Origin: Macrotis lagotis
Lineage: Eukaryota > Chordata > Mammalia > Peramelemorphia > Peramelidae
Length of the DNA stretch: 64,000 nt
NCBI RefSeq assembly: GCF_037893015.1
Contig: NC_133658.1
Coordinates: forward strand, 287,313,719 to 287,377,718
Direction: 5' to 3'
Of this stretch, positions 35,715 to 63,276 are shown piece after piece. The notes under the pieces were generated by a model. It did no database searches and was not told where the DNA came from. It saw only the letters and a program-made list of their open reading frames with translations. Both the position numbers and the translations under genes were made by a program. Position 1 is the first letter of the stretch. The number at the start of each line of letters is the position of its first letter.

Positions 35715-36149
35715 AGATCATGAAGAAAGGAAGGGGAAGCACAAATGTAGGTGGTCTTTTCCAGGAGTTTAATTGTAGACTCAAGTCAAGATATTTTAAG
35801 GGTAGGAGACATTTAGGCATATTTTGTAGGCACCAGTAGAAAGAAGATTGAATATTAAAGTGGGAACCATACTAGTGGAAATCAGCTAAAGAAAGAAAAG
35901 GGGGTGGATCAAGGGTAAATAGAAGTATTAGCTGTGATGAGGAGGAAGGCTACCTCTTCTGAGATTGGAGTGAAGGAGGAGACTGCAGCATGTTCTCAGA
36001 GTGATGTAAAATTAATAGAAGAGGGATTGTAAGTAAACCAGATAGTGCTGAATCTTGAAACTGAGTTTTTGTGTTACCATTTTCATGCTCTTTCCATTAT
36101 CACCCCCCATGCACCCAATACCTCATTCTAAGAGAGAGAATTCCCTTAG

Positions 36150-36335
36150 GAGAGGGGTTTTTAACTTTTTTCTGATTCTAGTGAAGTCAATGCACCCCTT
36201 TAAATTCATAAAATACCTAGGATTCCAAAGGAAACAAATTATATTGAAATACATTTCATCAAAAAAGAAATCTAAACCAAATTTGTAGACTTTTACATCC
36301 CAAGTTAAGAATCCTTACCTTAGAGCAGGAGGCCA
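36150..36335 (+). repeat. hAT-like MITE relic
   Basis: Starts 'aggggtttttaactt' and ends 'ccaagttaagaatccttacc', the inverted ends expected of a Charlie-type MITE, with 'aaatacctaggattccaaag' inside. Confidence 0.55.
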
Positions 36336-36359
36336 TATAAGACCCACAAAATCATTTAG

Positions 36360-36538
36360 TCTGGCACTATCACAGCAAACCACAGGCAGGACTCAAAATT
36401 CAATAAATCTAGGACCTTTTTATTAATTATTTGACCAAGTATAGCAAGCTAAATTTTAAGTTGATAATTTTGTATGGATTTTGAATGATGTTATAAATAT
36501 CCAAATGGCCCTTGGCAGAAAAAAGTTTCCCACCCCTG
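36360..36538 (-). repeat. hAT-like MITE next to CEL polyA site
   Basis: Reverse copy of the family seen at 58002-58170; its end caggggtgggaaac is the complement of 36525-36538. Both copies share 'ccatttggatatttataac'-like and 'ttattgaattttgagt' text. Confidence 0.6.
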
Positions 36539-36564
36539 CCTTGGAGGAAGGGCAGAATGAGACA

Positions 36565-36728
36565 TGATAGACAGCAACAAGACTTTATTAAGGGAGTGAG
36601 AGGGAAAGGAAAGGAGTCAGATAGGCACTGCTGATTTCCAACCCTCATAGGCACTTGGCTTCCTGGTGAGCAGGGCCATGGCCAATTTGGAGGTTACGTG
36701 AAATCAGCCACTATGGGAAATGGAGTAG
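36565..36728 (-). other. CEL: CEL 3' UTR
   Basis: About 160 nt between the CEL stop and its polyA signal; short, as in human CEL. Confidence 0.7.
36584..36589 (-). terminator. CEL: CEL polyA signal
   Basis: AATAAA on the minus strand, 140 nt past the stop codon. Confidence 0.8.
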
Positions 36729-53369
<16,641 letters not shown>

Positions 53370-53419
53370 GGTGTATGTGTGTGTGTGTGCCCACTGGCTG
53401 CCCAGCTGGGACTGTTAGG

Positions 53420-53428
53420 CATATATAG
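53420..53428 (-). promoter_or_regulatory. CEL: CEL TATA box
   Basis: Minus-strand CTATATATG about 51 bp upstream of the CEL ATG, giving a predicted 5' UTR of about 20-30 nt. An E-box CAGCTG lies upstream at 53455-53460; pancreatic acinar promoters commonly use E-boxes (PTF1), but I see no full PTF1 site. Confidence 0.6.
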
Positions 53429-53599
53429 TGTGTGTGTGAGAAGTCAAGTTTGGCAGCTGTCTGATAGAAGAGTGACACTTGTTTCCTCCACCTCTCACTC
53501 CACCCTACATTGGGGCCACTCACTTGGGGTGGTACCAAACTGGAAAGACAAATTTACTGTTCTGTGAGGGGAGGAGGTGAAGGGAGCAGAAAGAGTACT

Positions 53600-54655
53600 A
53601 GGAGAGCCAAAGTTGCACACACACATACAAAACCTAATTGCTATCATTACACCTGTTCATGTCTCTCCCTACCTGGGAGCAGATACAAGTGGCACTGGGG
53701 GCAAAGGTTACAAAATCAAGGAGGGTATAGGTCATTAAAATATCTCTGGCACCCACTATTCTATATCAGGAAATGGAGCTACTTTAGCTCCCTTCCCATT
53801 TCCCTGAGTTCTACCAAACCAGAGTGAATTATTAGTATATGCTCTCCCAGACGGTGAGGACCACATTTGGTAGGGCTTCTACTTTGGCCCCACAGGGGAA
53901 CTCTCAATGATCTGCACAAATGGAAGCTAAATCATAATGTGAACAATCCAGAGCTACAGATTAATATAAAGTAGTGGCTAATATCTCATTTACATGGTCC
54001 TGCTTTTTTAGAATATATTGTTCAGATTTTGAGTTTGGATTCAAACACATTGGAGAACAGAATCAAGATGCAAGTTGGATTTTTAAAAATCAAGGGAGAC
54101 TGTGAGAAATTATCTGAAGGTTTTGCAAACTTATCACTTTATAAGAATCAACAAGGTGACAAAGTTAGCCTATTGTGCTAAGATTAGGGGATGCAAAAAA
54201 AAAAGGAAAAAGTTACAGAACATTATAGTTTCTGGAGAATTAAAAATCACTATCTGAAAGCAATAGAGAAATACATGGTAGGTATGAATAGACTATAATC
54301 CATAGCAAATAAGGAACTATGAAGAACCAGTAAAGGAAGATAGCCAAGAAATGTATGATACAAAAAAATAAGGTAATCATATGGGAAGAGCAATAACCAA
54401 AAGGACACTCTTTGGTCTCCCCTGGTACCCTCATGATGTCAGGAGAAAGCAAGGAAGGATCCCAGCTCATTGGATGTACATCTTAGGGAAGGATAGGAAC
54501 AGGAGATGAACAGGAGTTATTTATGCAGGATTAGCAAGCATGGATGAATTATAATCTGCCACACTGGAAGGAACATTAATAGTAAACAGTAACAAGCATT
54601 TATTAAATGGGTAAGCATCTAATAAATATTTGTTGATTCACATTAATTAGCTCAC
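53600..54655. other. CEL-GTF3C5 spacer, proximal part
   Basis: No gene or firm repeat call; AT-rich with no long coding signal. Confidence 0.45.
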
Positions 54656-54659
54656 AGAT

Positions 54660-55145
54660 ATATTTGAATATCTAATTAGTGTATGGAAGGAGAAAAGATC
54701 TGTCCTATTCAGAACACACTTGTTCTCTCTGGAGATCCACATTTATGTAAGTCATGGAGAAACAGGAACATGTCCAGAAGAGGATAACCAAGAAGGAGAA
54801 AGAACTAAGGATTTGTTGAGAGAACTACGGAGAATTGGGAAAATATATTTGAAGGACTGACATGGGGAAGGATTTGTTTGGCCCTCAGGGTTGGACTTGG
54901 AGGAATGGTTGAAATATTATAGGAAGGTAGACTTTTTTGCTTAATGTTTGTTTAATATTTAGAAAATCTCCTTGACAATTAGAGCCATCCAAAAGGGGAC
55001 TGGCTTTCTGTTGAATTTCTATCACTGGAGGTCATCAACAAGAAGGCAAATTTTTCTTTGTAAGAGAGTTAGAGGGGATTCCTACTTGGATAGAGAAGAT
55101 TTCTGAGATCCTTTTCAATTCTAAGCCTATGGGTAGGACAGATAC
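54660..55145 (+). repeat. CR1/L3-type LINE 3' remains
   Basis: 'gaaacaggaacatgtccaga', 'actggctttctgttgaattt' and 'ctgagatccttttcaattct' read as an eroded CR1-clade 3' end. Confidence 0.6.
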
Positions 55146-58001
55146 ACTTTAATTCTAGAATTAGGGGACAAAAGAGTCACTGAAACTCATCTAATTAATT
55201 TGGTGCTCTTGCTTCGTAGGTGGGGAAACTGAGTGCCAGAGAGGGCAAATTTCTTGCCCATAATAACACAATAAATTAGTGTCAGATTCAGGAACATAAT
55301 TCATGTCTCCTGACTTCCACTTCAAAGCTTTCCCCTTTTCTATTTTAGTTATATTTTATTCTATTTTAGTTTTACTCCTTTTGTTCAAAGGTTAATATTT
55401 AAACAAATGTGCCTCCTTCTAAGCATGTCTAACCAACCACAACAGAAAGGAATCCAGAAAAGAAGAGTTGGGCTAGAGTTGTATTACAGTTGCCTCACTG
55501 AATCCACAGACACCTGTGGATAATTGAAAGGGGGTTGTGTTTAATTGTGGTGTCCTGGGTTATTTGGGGGCAGGGGGACTTGGAGCAGGGAAGAAGAGCA
55601 TTGGGTTTACGTCAGTAGTCTTGTCCAAGAAATAGACTCAAGTAGCTAAGTTGCTTATAAGCCAAGCCAAAACAAGAAATCTTTTCACTTGGGGACAGGA
55701 GGTAGCTGAGAAGGAAAAAGCAGAGCTACAGAGGACAAGCTGATATGGTCATTCTGGGAGAGGGACAGGTTTGACCCTCACCTCTGGGAGAGCTGGAGAG
55801 AAGTTGAGATATGGAAATGTCAGATATGTTTTCTGGTGACAGTAATATTAAGGTGAAGCACAGAAAGAGTAGATACATGGAAAATGTCACATACATACAA
55901 ATATGCACACAAGGTAGTAGAAAAGCTCCATTTATCTTATGCCATTAGGGTTCTGACTCTTAGAGTGAAAGAGGTCTTACCAGTGTGAAAGCTGTGCAAG
56001 GAGCTATTGGGAAGAGCCCTAGCCCTAGCCCTAGCCCCTGCTATGGCGCAGCATGTCAGAGTTATGAAGACCCCCAAACCCAGGCCATAATGAGCTGGCA
56101 CAACCATGTTTGGCACTGGAGACTATTCAGTGGAAAGTACAGCAAGGGAGCCCAAACAGCACCATCAATCAGTTTAAGCCTTGTCAAAGCTTTCTAATTT
56201 AAGCCCTGCCCAGGGCACTTCTTGGGATTCCAGTTTTGGCCACAGAGTTCCCGATCTAATAGTGCTTTCTGCCCATCTTCTATTAACCCTTGGTTTGCTT
56301 TTTCTTACCTTACCTTCCATCACCAAGTCCTCGGACCCACCCCCCATATCACTCCTTGAAAAGGAAGTTAGTATTCTCTCTTGAAGGTCAAGTGATGGAG
56401 CCTTGTGCTCTGATTCTCATCTCAAGAGTTTAACCTCCTTGCCTGGTATTTAATGCACCCCCAAAGCTGGTCAGACCCTACCTTTCCAACTCTAATTCTA
56501 CCGCTGCTGCTGCTGCTGCTAGATTTATGTTCTAGTCCTGGACTTTCCTATCATTAGGCTTCAGATGTCCTTCTCCACTTGGTTTTCTAAATCCTCCCAG
56601 GCCCAGCACAAGCCCTACTTTCTCCATAGAGCCCTATCTTCCTTCTGAGTTCTTACTGTTTAAAGTCACCATGAGCACATCTATAGCACCTTTTTTGCTA
56701 GTTTTTTTTCCCCATATAGTCCTTCTCTCCCCTACCAGTACTGTAGATTATCCCTTCCTCAAGTCCCAACACTTATTGAGCTGAAGCATGGACCAACTTT
56801 GCTTGATCTGAAGCGTTTGTTATTAGGAAACAGTTCTGAAGAATTATAAAAGGGTTATGTGGCATCAGAACTTTTAAGTATTATCTCTGATAATACTGGT
56901 CTAGGAACTAGTACCTAGACTCTAGGTAATTCAAACCAATCTTCTCTCCCTTACTTCAATTCTACCAAGCTTAAGGGCCAAATCAAATCTTGCCTCCTCC
57001 ATGGAATTTTCTCCAACTATTCTATCCTTCACTATCATCTTTTCTAAATTACCAGCATTTAAGGTCTTTATCATACAATTTAGTACTTATTTACTGGCAT
57101 GCATTTTTCATTGTAATTTTATTTGGATTACAAAACCATCTTTCATGAGGACACAGGGATAATTCCCCATATCACAGCATTCAGTCCAACGATGAGCCCA
57201 AATAAGCACTACTGATTAGTCGACTGATAATTTGTTGATGAGAAACTGTTCACCTTGGATCATTTCAACATTCTCTACTGACTCCTCCTTGGGAACTGTT
57301 TTATGACACATGAAATTCTCATCCAGAGAGTGAGTAGGAAAAATGAAAGAGGAAATTGGCATTAGTCCAGCTATAAGGGTCTAGGTGTTCTGCTGGCAGA
57401 TTTGGAAGAAGCAGGAGTTTGAAGGTACAGACCTTCCTTCTTGATGAGCTGGACATGACATAGAAAAATTAGAAACTTAGTGAACTGATAAAGTAACAAA
57501 TTGGTCTGAAAGCATTTAAATAGTAGGAAGTTTGGAATGATGGACAGAGGCCTGGAATAGAAGTCAGGAGATCACCTTGCCACTAACTCTTTGGGCGACC
57601 TTGGACAAAGTGCCCTCTTTTAACCCCTCACCTGGCTTGTCCTATTTCTACATCTTTAAAATGAGGGTTAGACTAAATTGGTCTCCAAGATCCATCCTAC
57701 CTCCAATAACATTCAATCTTCAGGTTGGAGCCTAAAATAGAATAGAGCAGACATAGGGAAAAGAGAATCAAGGGTTTGTAGATGTGAAAGAGAAATTCCT
57801 TTGATCTGCAAAATGGAGGCAAAGTACAAAAAGGTGCTGTGTCCAAAATGTTAATCAGCCATGTAAATTTTTCCAAGTTTGGATAGATCCTGAGATCCCA
57901 GACATATGATCTGTCAAAATCAAAACCTTTCCAATTTGGTAGTTGCTGCCAGAACTTGTGCTCTGATACAAACCCAGTGTCATTTCTGAAACACAATAAA
58001 G
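55146..58001. other. CEL-GTF3C5 spacer, distal part
   Basis: No gene recognised. Holds a four-unit AGCCCT tract (56014-56037), a short (GCT)n near 56503-56520, and L2-like 3' text around 56930-57200 ('tcaaatcttgcctcctccat'). Confidence 0.45.
56014..56037. repeat. (AGCCCT)4 hexamer tract
   Basis: Four tandem AGCCCT units, equivalent to CTAGGG on the other strand, a one-base variant of the vertebrate telomere repeat. Confidence 0.9.
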
Positions 58002-58170
58002 CAGGGGTGGGGAACCTTTTTCTGCCAAGGATCATTTGGATATTTATAACATCATTTGAGGACTATATGTGGTCAAAAATTTAATTCACCCCTAAAAAGT
58101 TCCCAAATTTATTGAATTTTGAGTCACCTGCAGTTGATTTAGCAATGCCAAATCAATAGAGTGAAGATTC
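58002..58170 (+). repeat. hAT-like MITE
   Basis: Starts caggggtggggaac, the end also found in reverse at 36525-36538, followed by 'catttggatatttataacat' shared by both copies. Confidence 0.6.
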
Positions 58171-58689
58171 CCCTTCCTTGCAATAAAATAAGATTGGAGG
58201 AAGACTTAAGTGGGAAAATGTGATCAATTGCCATAAAAAGGCCATTTTTAGATAAGACATAGAAAGTATCAAATCAAAAATGGATTGAGGAAAAAAAAAC
58301 TTTCATTACTTCAGATACCTCCAGGAGAGATATTAAGAAAATCAGAGCCAGACAAGAAGCTGAAGGGCCAGGGCAAATACAGGGCACAGTGGACTCAGAT
58401 CAGAGGTTTCACACCTGTAAGGTGGGGTAACGATCCTAGAAGAACCTAGGCTAGAAGATTTAGAAAATTGCATTCAGCAATTGTTTATAATTCATTCAAC
58501 TTTCCTGTTATTCTTCTAGTTTAATTTCTTTCTCTTATGTCTTACTAATATTTATTTTAAGTCTTCAAGTCATAAAAGATGACTAGTTTCACAGACAAAA
58601 GGAGCCCTAGGTCCCAGGAAAACCCTAATTTCTCCCCAAATCTCTCCCTTGATTAAAAAAAAACCGTTTCCATATGAATCATCCACTCC

Positions 58690-59363
58690 TTTGGAAAAAA
58701 TCATTTATTGAAGAAAACTTCCATTAAGAAAGTATGTTCTACGAATAGCTAATCCCCATAGGAATTACACAAGACTGATCATATCCAAAGCCAACAGCAG
58801 CAGATAGGTCCTTGCCTGAGAACCCCCAGGAGCTACTGCTCACACAGCCTTGGTCGTGTCCACCAAGGGTAATCACTACAAGTTCAGGGGCCAGGTCCCT
58901 GTTGGATTCTTGTCATGCTCCTTTAGTCCACAGTCCACAAATAGAATTATCTAATCTTTTATTGTTCCAAGGAACTCCAAAGTCTGGATTGACTCCACCT
59001 CAGATATTTACTAACAGCCAAAGGGGTGTTTGAAACAGTGGGCACATATGACACAACCTGAATGATATCAAAAGAGAGTCTAAAGGCAGGGTAGAACTGA
59101 AGCTAGAGGGACGGAAGGAGTTCCTTAGGCTCCAGGAATATAAGATTTAACAGGCAATTTGGGATATTATTAAGCTGACAATCCAGGACAGTCAGAAGAG
59201 ATCCTGGCTGGATGGGAGCTACATCCATTGAAAACTCTGCAAAGTCATCTGGTGCTCTTAGCTGGAACTGCAAGGCTGTTAGCTTCCTCCTCAAGGCCAG
59301 GTTTTAGCAAGACTAAAGTTAGCAGACTAAGTTAGTGAGTCTATAGGCTGGGTTTTCTTCCCA
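58690..59363 (-). other. GTF3C5: GTF3C5 3' UTR
   Basis: Downstream of the GTF3C5 stop. Two minus-strand AATAAA signals are seen, at 58958-58963 and 58704-58709, so UTRs of about 0.4 or 0.7 kb are possible. Confidence 0.6.
58704..58709 (-). terminator. GTF3C5: GTF3C5 polyA signal (distal)
   Basis: AATAAA on the minus strand, about 655 nt past the stop; a second candidate is at 58958-58963. Confidence 0.55.
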
Positions 59364-59557
59364 TTACACGTAGTCCAAAATCTCAGTCTCCATTTCATTT
59401 TCACTCCCATCAGAAGGCTTGAAGTCTTCTTCCTCTTCTTCCTCCTCCTCCTCCTCCTCTTCTTCTTCCTCTTCTTCATCATCATCCTCTTCCTCCCCAG
59501 ATTCATATGTTAGCTGTTCTTTTCCACCTTCAGTTTTGGCAGCACTTGAGAACAAAG
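59364..59557 (-). CDS. GTF3C5: GTF3C5 last coding exon (acidic tail)
   Basis: LFSSAAKTEGGKEQLTYES, then an uninterrupted Glu/Asp run at about 59428-59498, FKPSDGSENEMETEILDYV and TAA at 59364-59366. Confidence 0.96.
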
Positions 59558-62500
59558 CTGGGATCAAAAGGGAAAGAGAAAGTTGTGTTTGCCTTAGCGA
59601 CCCAAAAGAATAGAGATGGTTCAGAGATGCCACTGACCAGTGGAAGAAGTTGTTCATAGGCATGAAGCATTAATGGGTCTCCCAAACCTGACTTTCTTCA
59701 CTACTGCATTGATGCAAGCTTCCTTCTCCTCCCCTTCTGCTATGGCTTTCTCCCTCATTGTACTGTTTGACAGAAGTGAATGAGGTGAAAGTACTATGGG
59801 AGGGACAATGACAGCCTTGGCTGAATATGACATTATTGCCTATCAGTGAGAAAGGGAAATTAATTTGGGACAAGAAGAGAAATGATGAGACCAGTTAAAT
59901 CCTAGTCTCACTCTTACCTCCAAGAGAAAATTAAACCTAATTCTCAGGAAGCCACTCAGAAGTGGTCCTGCAACTCAACTACCTCATAATGCTCATCTAG
60001 TCCTTTCCCATGAATTAAGAGTGATGGTACTTAAATCTGGTTCCATAAGAAGCCAACACAAGAGTCAACATTATTCTACAATTGTAAAATATTAGGGCTA
60101 CAAAGACCTTAGAGTCTGTCTAGTCTAGGTTCCATCTGTAAAGTTTACAGATGGAGAAACTTAAAGAGATGAAATGATTTAATAATAAAGCTAGGCATTG
60201 AACTTAGTCCTGTTGATGGGCTCAACATATTCTGAGACTCCAGGAACCTCTCACCAGGCCTCTTGGAGCGAATGATCTGTCGGATCATCAAGGACATAGT
60301 ATCCCTCAGATCATCGCTGGTCTTCTGAAGACACCAACCATCACGCTCTGTACACTCAGTCTCCATCCCATCATTACGATGAATGATCTTCTGTAACCTA
60401 CAAGTAGCCAGGGTTAGATCAGTGAGCAAATAAGGGTCCAAAAAAAAAGCACTAACAAGGCCAGACAGTGCAATTTCTATAGGCCATTTGTAAGATGGTG
60501 AAGGGGGAAAAAAGTGCCAATTATCCTGGATTGATTCTGTTTTTCCAACAGCAATTTTGCTGTAAGAAACAAGGTCTTCTCTTTCTCTCTTCTGTTAGTT
60601 GAATCCACAAAATGTTTGAGACTTCACCAGCACCTTTTCTGGTCTTCCTAAGCTACTCTAAACAGTTACAAATCAAAAAAGGGAAATGGCCATATTTGAG
60701 TTTAGAAATCTCCATACAAACATGACTGTGTGGCAAAAAAGTCCTGTGACTGACCAAGTGAATAGGACTAAGCATATGTCTGGACCGATTCCTATTGCTT
60801 TAACATAGACTAACTGAGAGAAGTGTATATAGTGAGTTAAATATTACCAAATATGCCAGAAATCTAACTTACTAGCCCAGATGAAAAAAGTAAGGACTTG
60901 AAAAATTAAAAAGAGGTCACAGAAGAAATTTCCAGTGAAGTTCAGAAATGTGTTTCCCCAGACTCTTTCCCACCAAGACCCAGGGCCTCATCATACCCTT
61001 CCACATTTAAATCACAGAGCTGATAGAACATCTGCCGATATGGTGGCAGGGCCCCCTCCCGAAAGACGTAGACAGAGTCCTGAAGGAACAAAAAACAGTA
61101 AGGGTTAATAAAAGCTATTTCTTTCAGTTGTCACCAACAAAGAGAGATATTATGCAGTACAGTGCTAACCATCAAGAGATACTCTTCTAGCTACTATAAT
61201 CTTATAGCATTCAGAAAAGTGGGTTTGTGAGGGGATGAAAAGAGAAAAGTTGTAGTTGTAGTCTTTTATATCTTCCTCTCCCGTTTCTGAAATTCTTTAA
61301 CCCTTACTGTTCTACATAATATAGCACTTAGTGACACAGTGTCTTAATACTCATCTCTTTGATTCACATGATTACACCTTCGCTTCCCAACCAGACTAAA
61401 GGCTCCCCATACAAGGCTAGAAATATCAATAAGTAGTGTTCTTCAGCTGAACTTCCCACAATGTCTCTGCCTAGTATTGTATCTACTATGGTAGATAGTC
61501 AGTATGCTGACTGAGTCCTTCACTAAATATTCATGGACAAATTTTGAAAGGGTCAAAGGATGTTTATTTGTAGGTCACTGGCACCAGCCACAGCTTCACC
61601 CCAGAACCCAGATAGGACTCAGGCACTGTGTAAAACAGACCCTGAAAAGGACAATTCATGGCCTTCACACTTAGCAGAGATTTAAAAAAAGCAAGGTTAG
61701 CTGTCCCTCTTCCCATAATTGCTCTGGATAAAACTGATAGCACCCACCTTGAGCTTGTACTTGTTACAGGCTGATTTCTTGACACCCCCTGTCCCCGACG
61801 TGCCCAGTCCATGCTTCAGGTCATGTATGGTGACCAGCTGGCTGGCTGGAAGATGAAAGAATTTTTGAAATTCAACCCTCTTACATGTCATATTCAGTTT
61901 CACTTACTCTCTTGATGCCTATATTCCTGCTGATCATCTCTTATGTATGGGAATGAATTCCTTTGGACTTCATGTGGAGATCCAGATACTGGAATTTAGA
62001 TTCAAAATCAAAAAAGTTGGGTTCAAATCCAGACTCTCCACTAACTACTTGCATAACCTTGAGCAGCAGGGCTTTCCATATCTCTGAGTTTTAGTTTTCT
62101 CATTTGCCAAATGAGGAATGAACTGCTTACTATTGAAGATCATTCCAGATCAAAGCCCGTGGTGGTGGGAAGAATCATTGCTGTCAGGGGTGACCCATCT
62201 TCTTGTCTCAGATCCCCTCCCCAAGTCATCTGGGATGGTCAAGTAGGAAGAATGCTACTACCAGAGGACAGTGCCCCATCCTCTTTTGTTCTCTTTGCCT
62301 GGGCTGCTTTACTGTTCATAGTTTGAATAAAATTGATATTAACAGCTCCATTAATTGTGAAATGCTCTGCTTCTTCTTCCTGTAGTCCCCTAGCCCAATT
62401 AATCTATGCAACTCTGGGCCTCGCCATACACTTCATCACTGTACTTTTAAGATGTACTTTGTAGTTAAAACATTCTTTTCTGGGCTGTCTCCCCCAATTA

Positions 62501-63276
62501 GACTGTAAGGGCAATTTGAGATGAAGGACTGTCTAGCTTTTTCTATTTGTAATCCCACTGCTTAGTATAGTTCCTGGTACACAGAAAACACTTAAAATAA
62601 TTTTTTTCATTCATTCTTTCTCCCACAAGTCCTTGTACCATTATAGAATGATTTCAATTTGTTTGCCCATATGGCCTTTTGGGAGGTAACTAGCTGGAAG
62701 GCAAATCACTCCTATGTTTGCTGGAAAGCCAACCATTACTTACGTGTCTTTTTGACTGTGATGGGGAGGCTGTAGTTGTAGGTGCTGCGTTTTGCTTTGA
62801 CAGGCATGTCATTGGGGGCATATCCTGGAGACAAAGAAGGGAACAGCAACTGAGGTACAAAGAAATAAAACTGGCTTCAAAGAAAAAAAGACTAGGATCA
62901 GAAGGAGTCCCAAGATTATAAGAAATACTGGATAAGAACTGAAGAGAATCAGAAGCTCAAGCAACCAAGAAATCCTTATTTAAGCAAACATGAAAATATT
63001 CTTGGCCTATCTGCAATAAGAGTTAAAATTCATCCACACAGTCATCCATATAAGAAAAAAAGAATAAGTATAAAACAAATCAGAAACTGAAAAGACTAAA
63101 AGCAAATAAATTGAGGTATGGTTTTTCCTTTGGTTTTTATTGTTATGACAGTTTATTTTACCATATTTCATTCCACAGCGAATTCGGAAATCCAGGACTT
63201 GATAAATCTTCGCTTCTGGGTTTTTTCTGGGGTCATATCCATACCGAATCCACAAACTCCTCCAGGGACCAGTTAT
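59364..63276 (-). CDS. GTF3C5: GTF3C5, TFIIIC subunit 5 (TFIIIC63), 3' part
   Basis: Complement join of six exons: 63162-63276, 62744-62824, 61748-61845, 60997-61079, 60255-60397, 59364-59557; 714 nt, 237 residues plus TAA. The protein is a DNA-binding subunit of TFIIIC, which recognises A and B boxes of tRNA and 5S genes for RNA polymerase III. The part seen is the C-terminal half of the ~519-residue protein: ITGPWRSLWIRYGYDPRKN (start of the conserved second domain), KRSTYNYSLPITVKKT, REGALPPYRQMFYQLCDLN, IIHRNDGMETECTERDGWC, then a Glu/Asp tail of about 24 residues and the end NEMETEILDYV. All phases agree. Upstream exons lie beyond 64000. Confidence 0.96.
60255..60397 (-). CDS. GTF3C5: GTF3C5 exon
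   Basis: LQKIIHRNDGMETECTERD, LRDTMSLMIRQIIRSKRP; donor gtgaga. Confidence 0.95.
60997..61079 (-). CDS. GTF3C5: GTF3C5 exon
   Basis: DSVYVFREGALPPYRQMFY to DLNVE. The codon across the next junction is GGG, giving Gly where human has Glu (VEELQK). Confidence 0.94.
61748..61845 (-). CDS. GTF3C5: GTF3C5 exon
   Basis: PSQLVTIHDLKHGLGTSG to ACNKYKLK; donor gtgggt. Confidence 0.94.
62744..62824 (-). CDS. GTF3C5: GTF3C5 exon
   Basis: YAPNDMPVKAKRSTYNYSL to VKKT, 81 nt; donor gtaagt. Confidence 0.95.
63162..63276 (-). CDS. GTF3C5: GTF3C5 exon (first seen)
   Basis: ITGPWRSLWIRYGYDPRKN to IRCGMKY, starting in phase 0; donor gtaaaa. Confidence 0.95.

Larger units (their letters stand above)
34470..36050. 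repeat. Ancient LINE-like relic with SINE insertions
   Basis: Lies between RALGDS and CEL. Text such as 'ttgcaaagagctttaaatat', 'caatctctttggcaactaaa' and 'cagtatcaaatgctgttgga' resembles ancient CR1/L3-type LINE remains. It carries a CORE-SINE-like copy near 35060-35290, the SINE at 35548-35714 and the palindrome at 34917-34962. Confidence 0.5.

Noticed and set aside
57697-58035. 112-residue minus-strand frame
   Set aside because: It partly overlaps a hAT-like repeat end, lacks splice sites and matches nothing known to me.
59419-59613. Poly-Ser open frame on + strand
   Set aside because: It is the antisense shadow of the Glu/Asp tail of GTF3C5.
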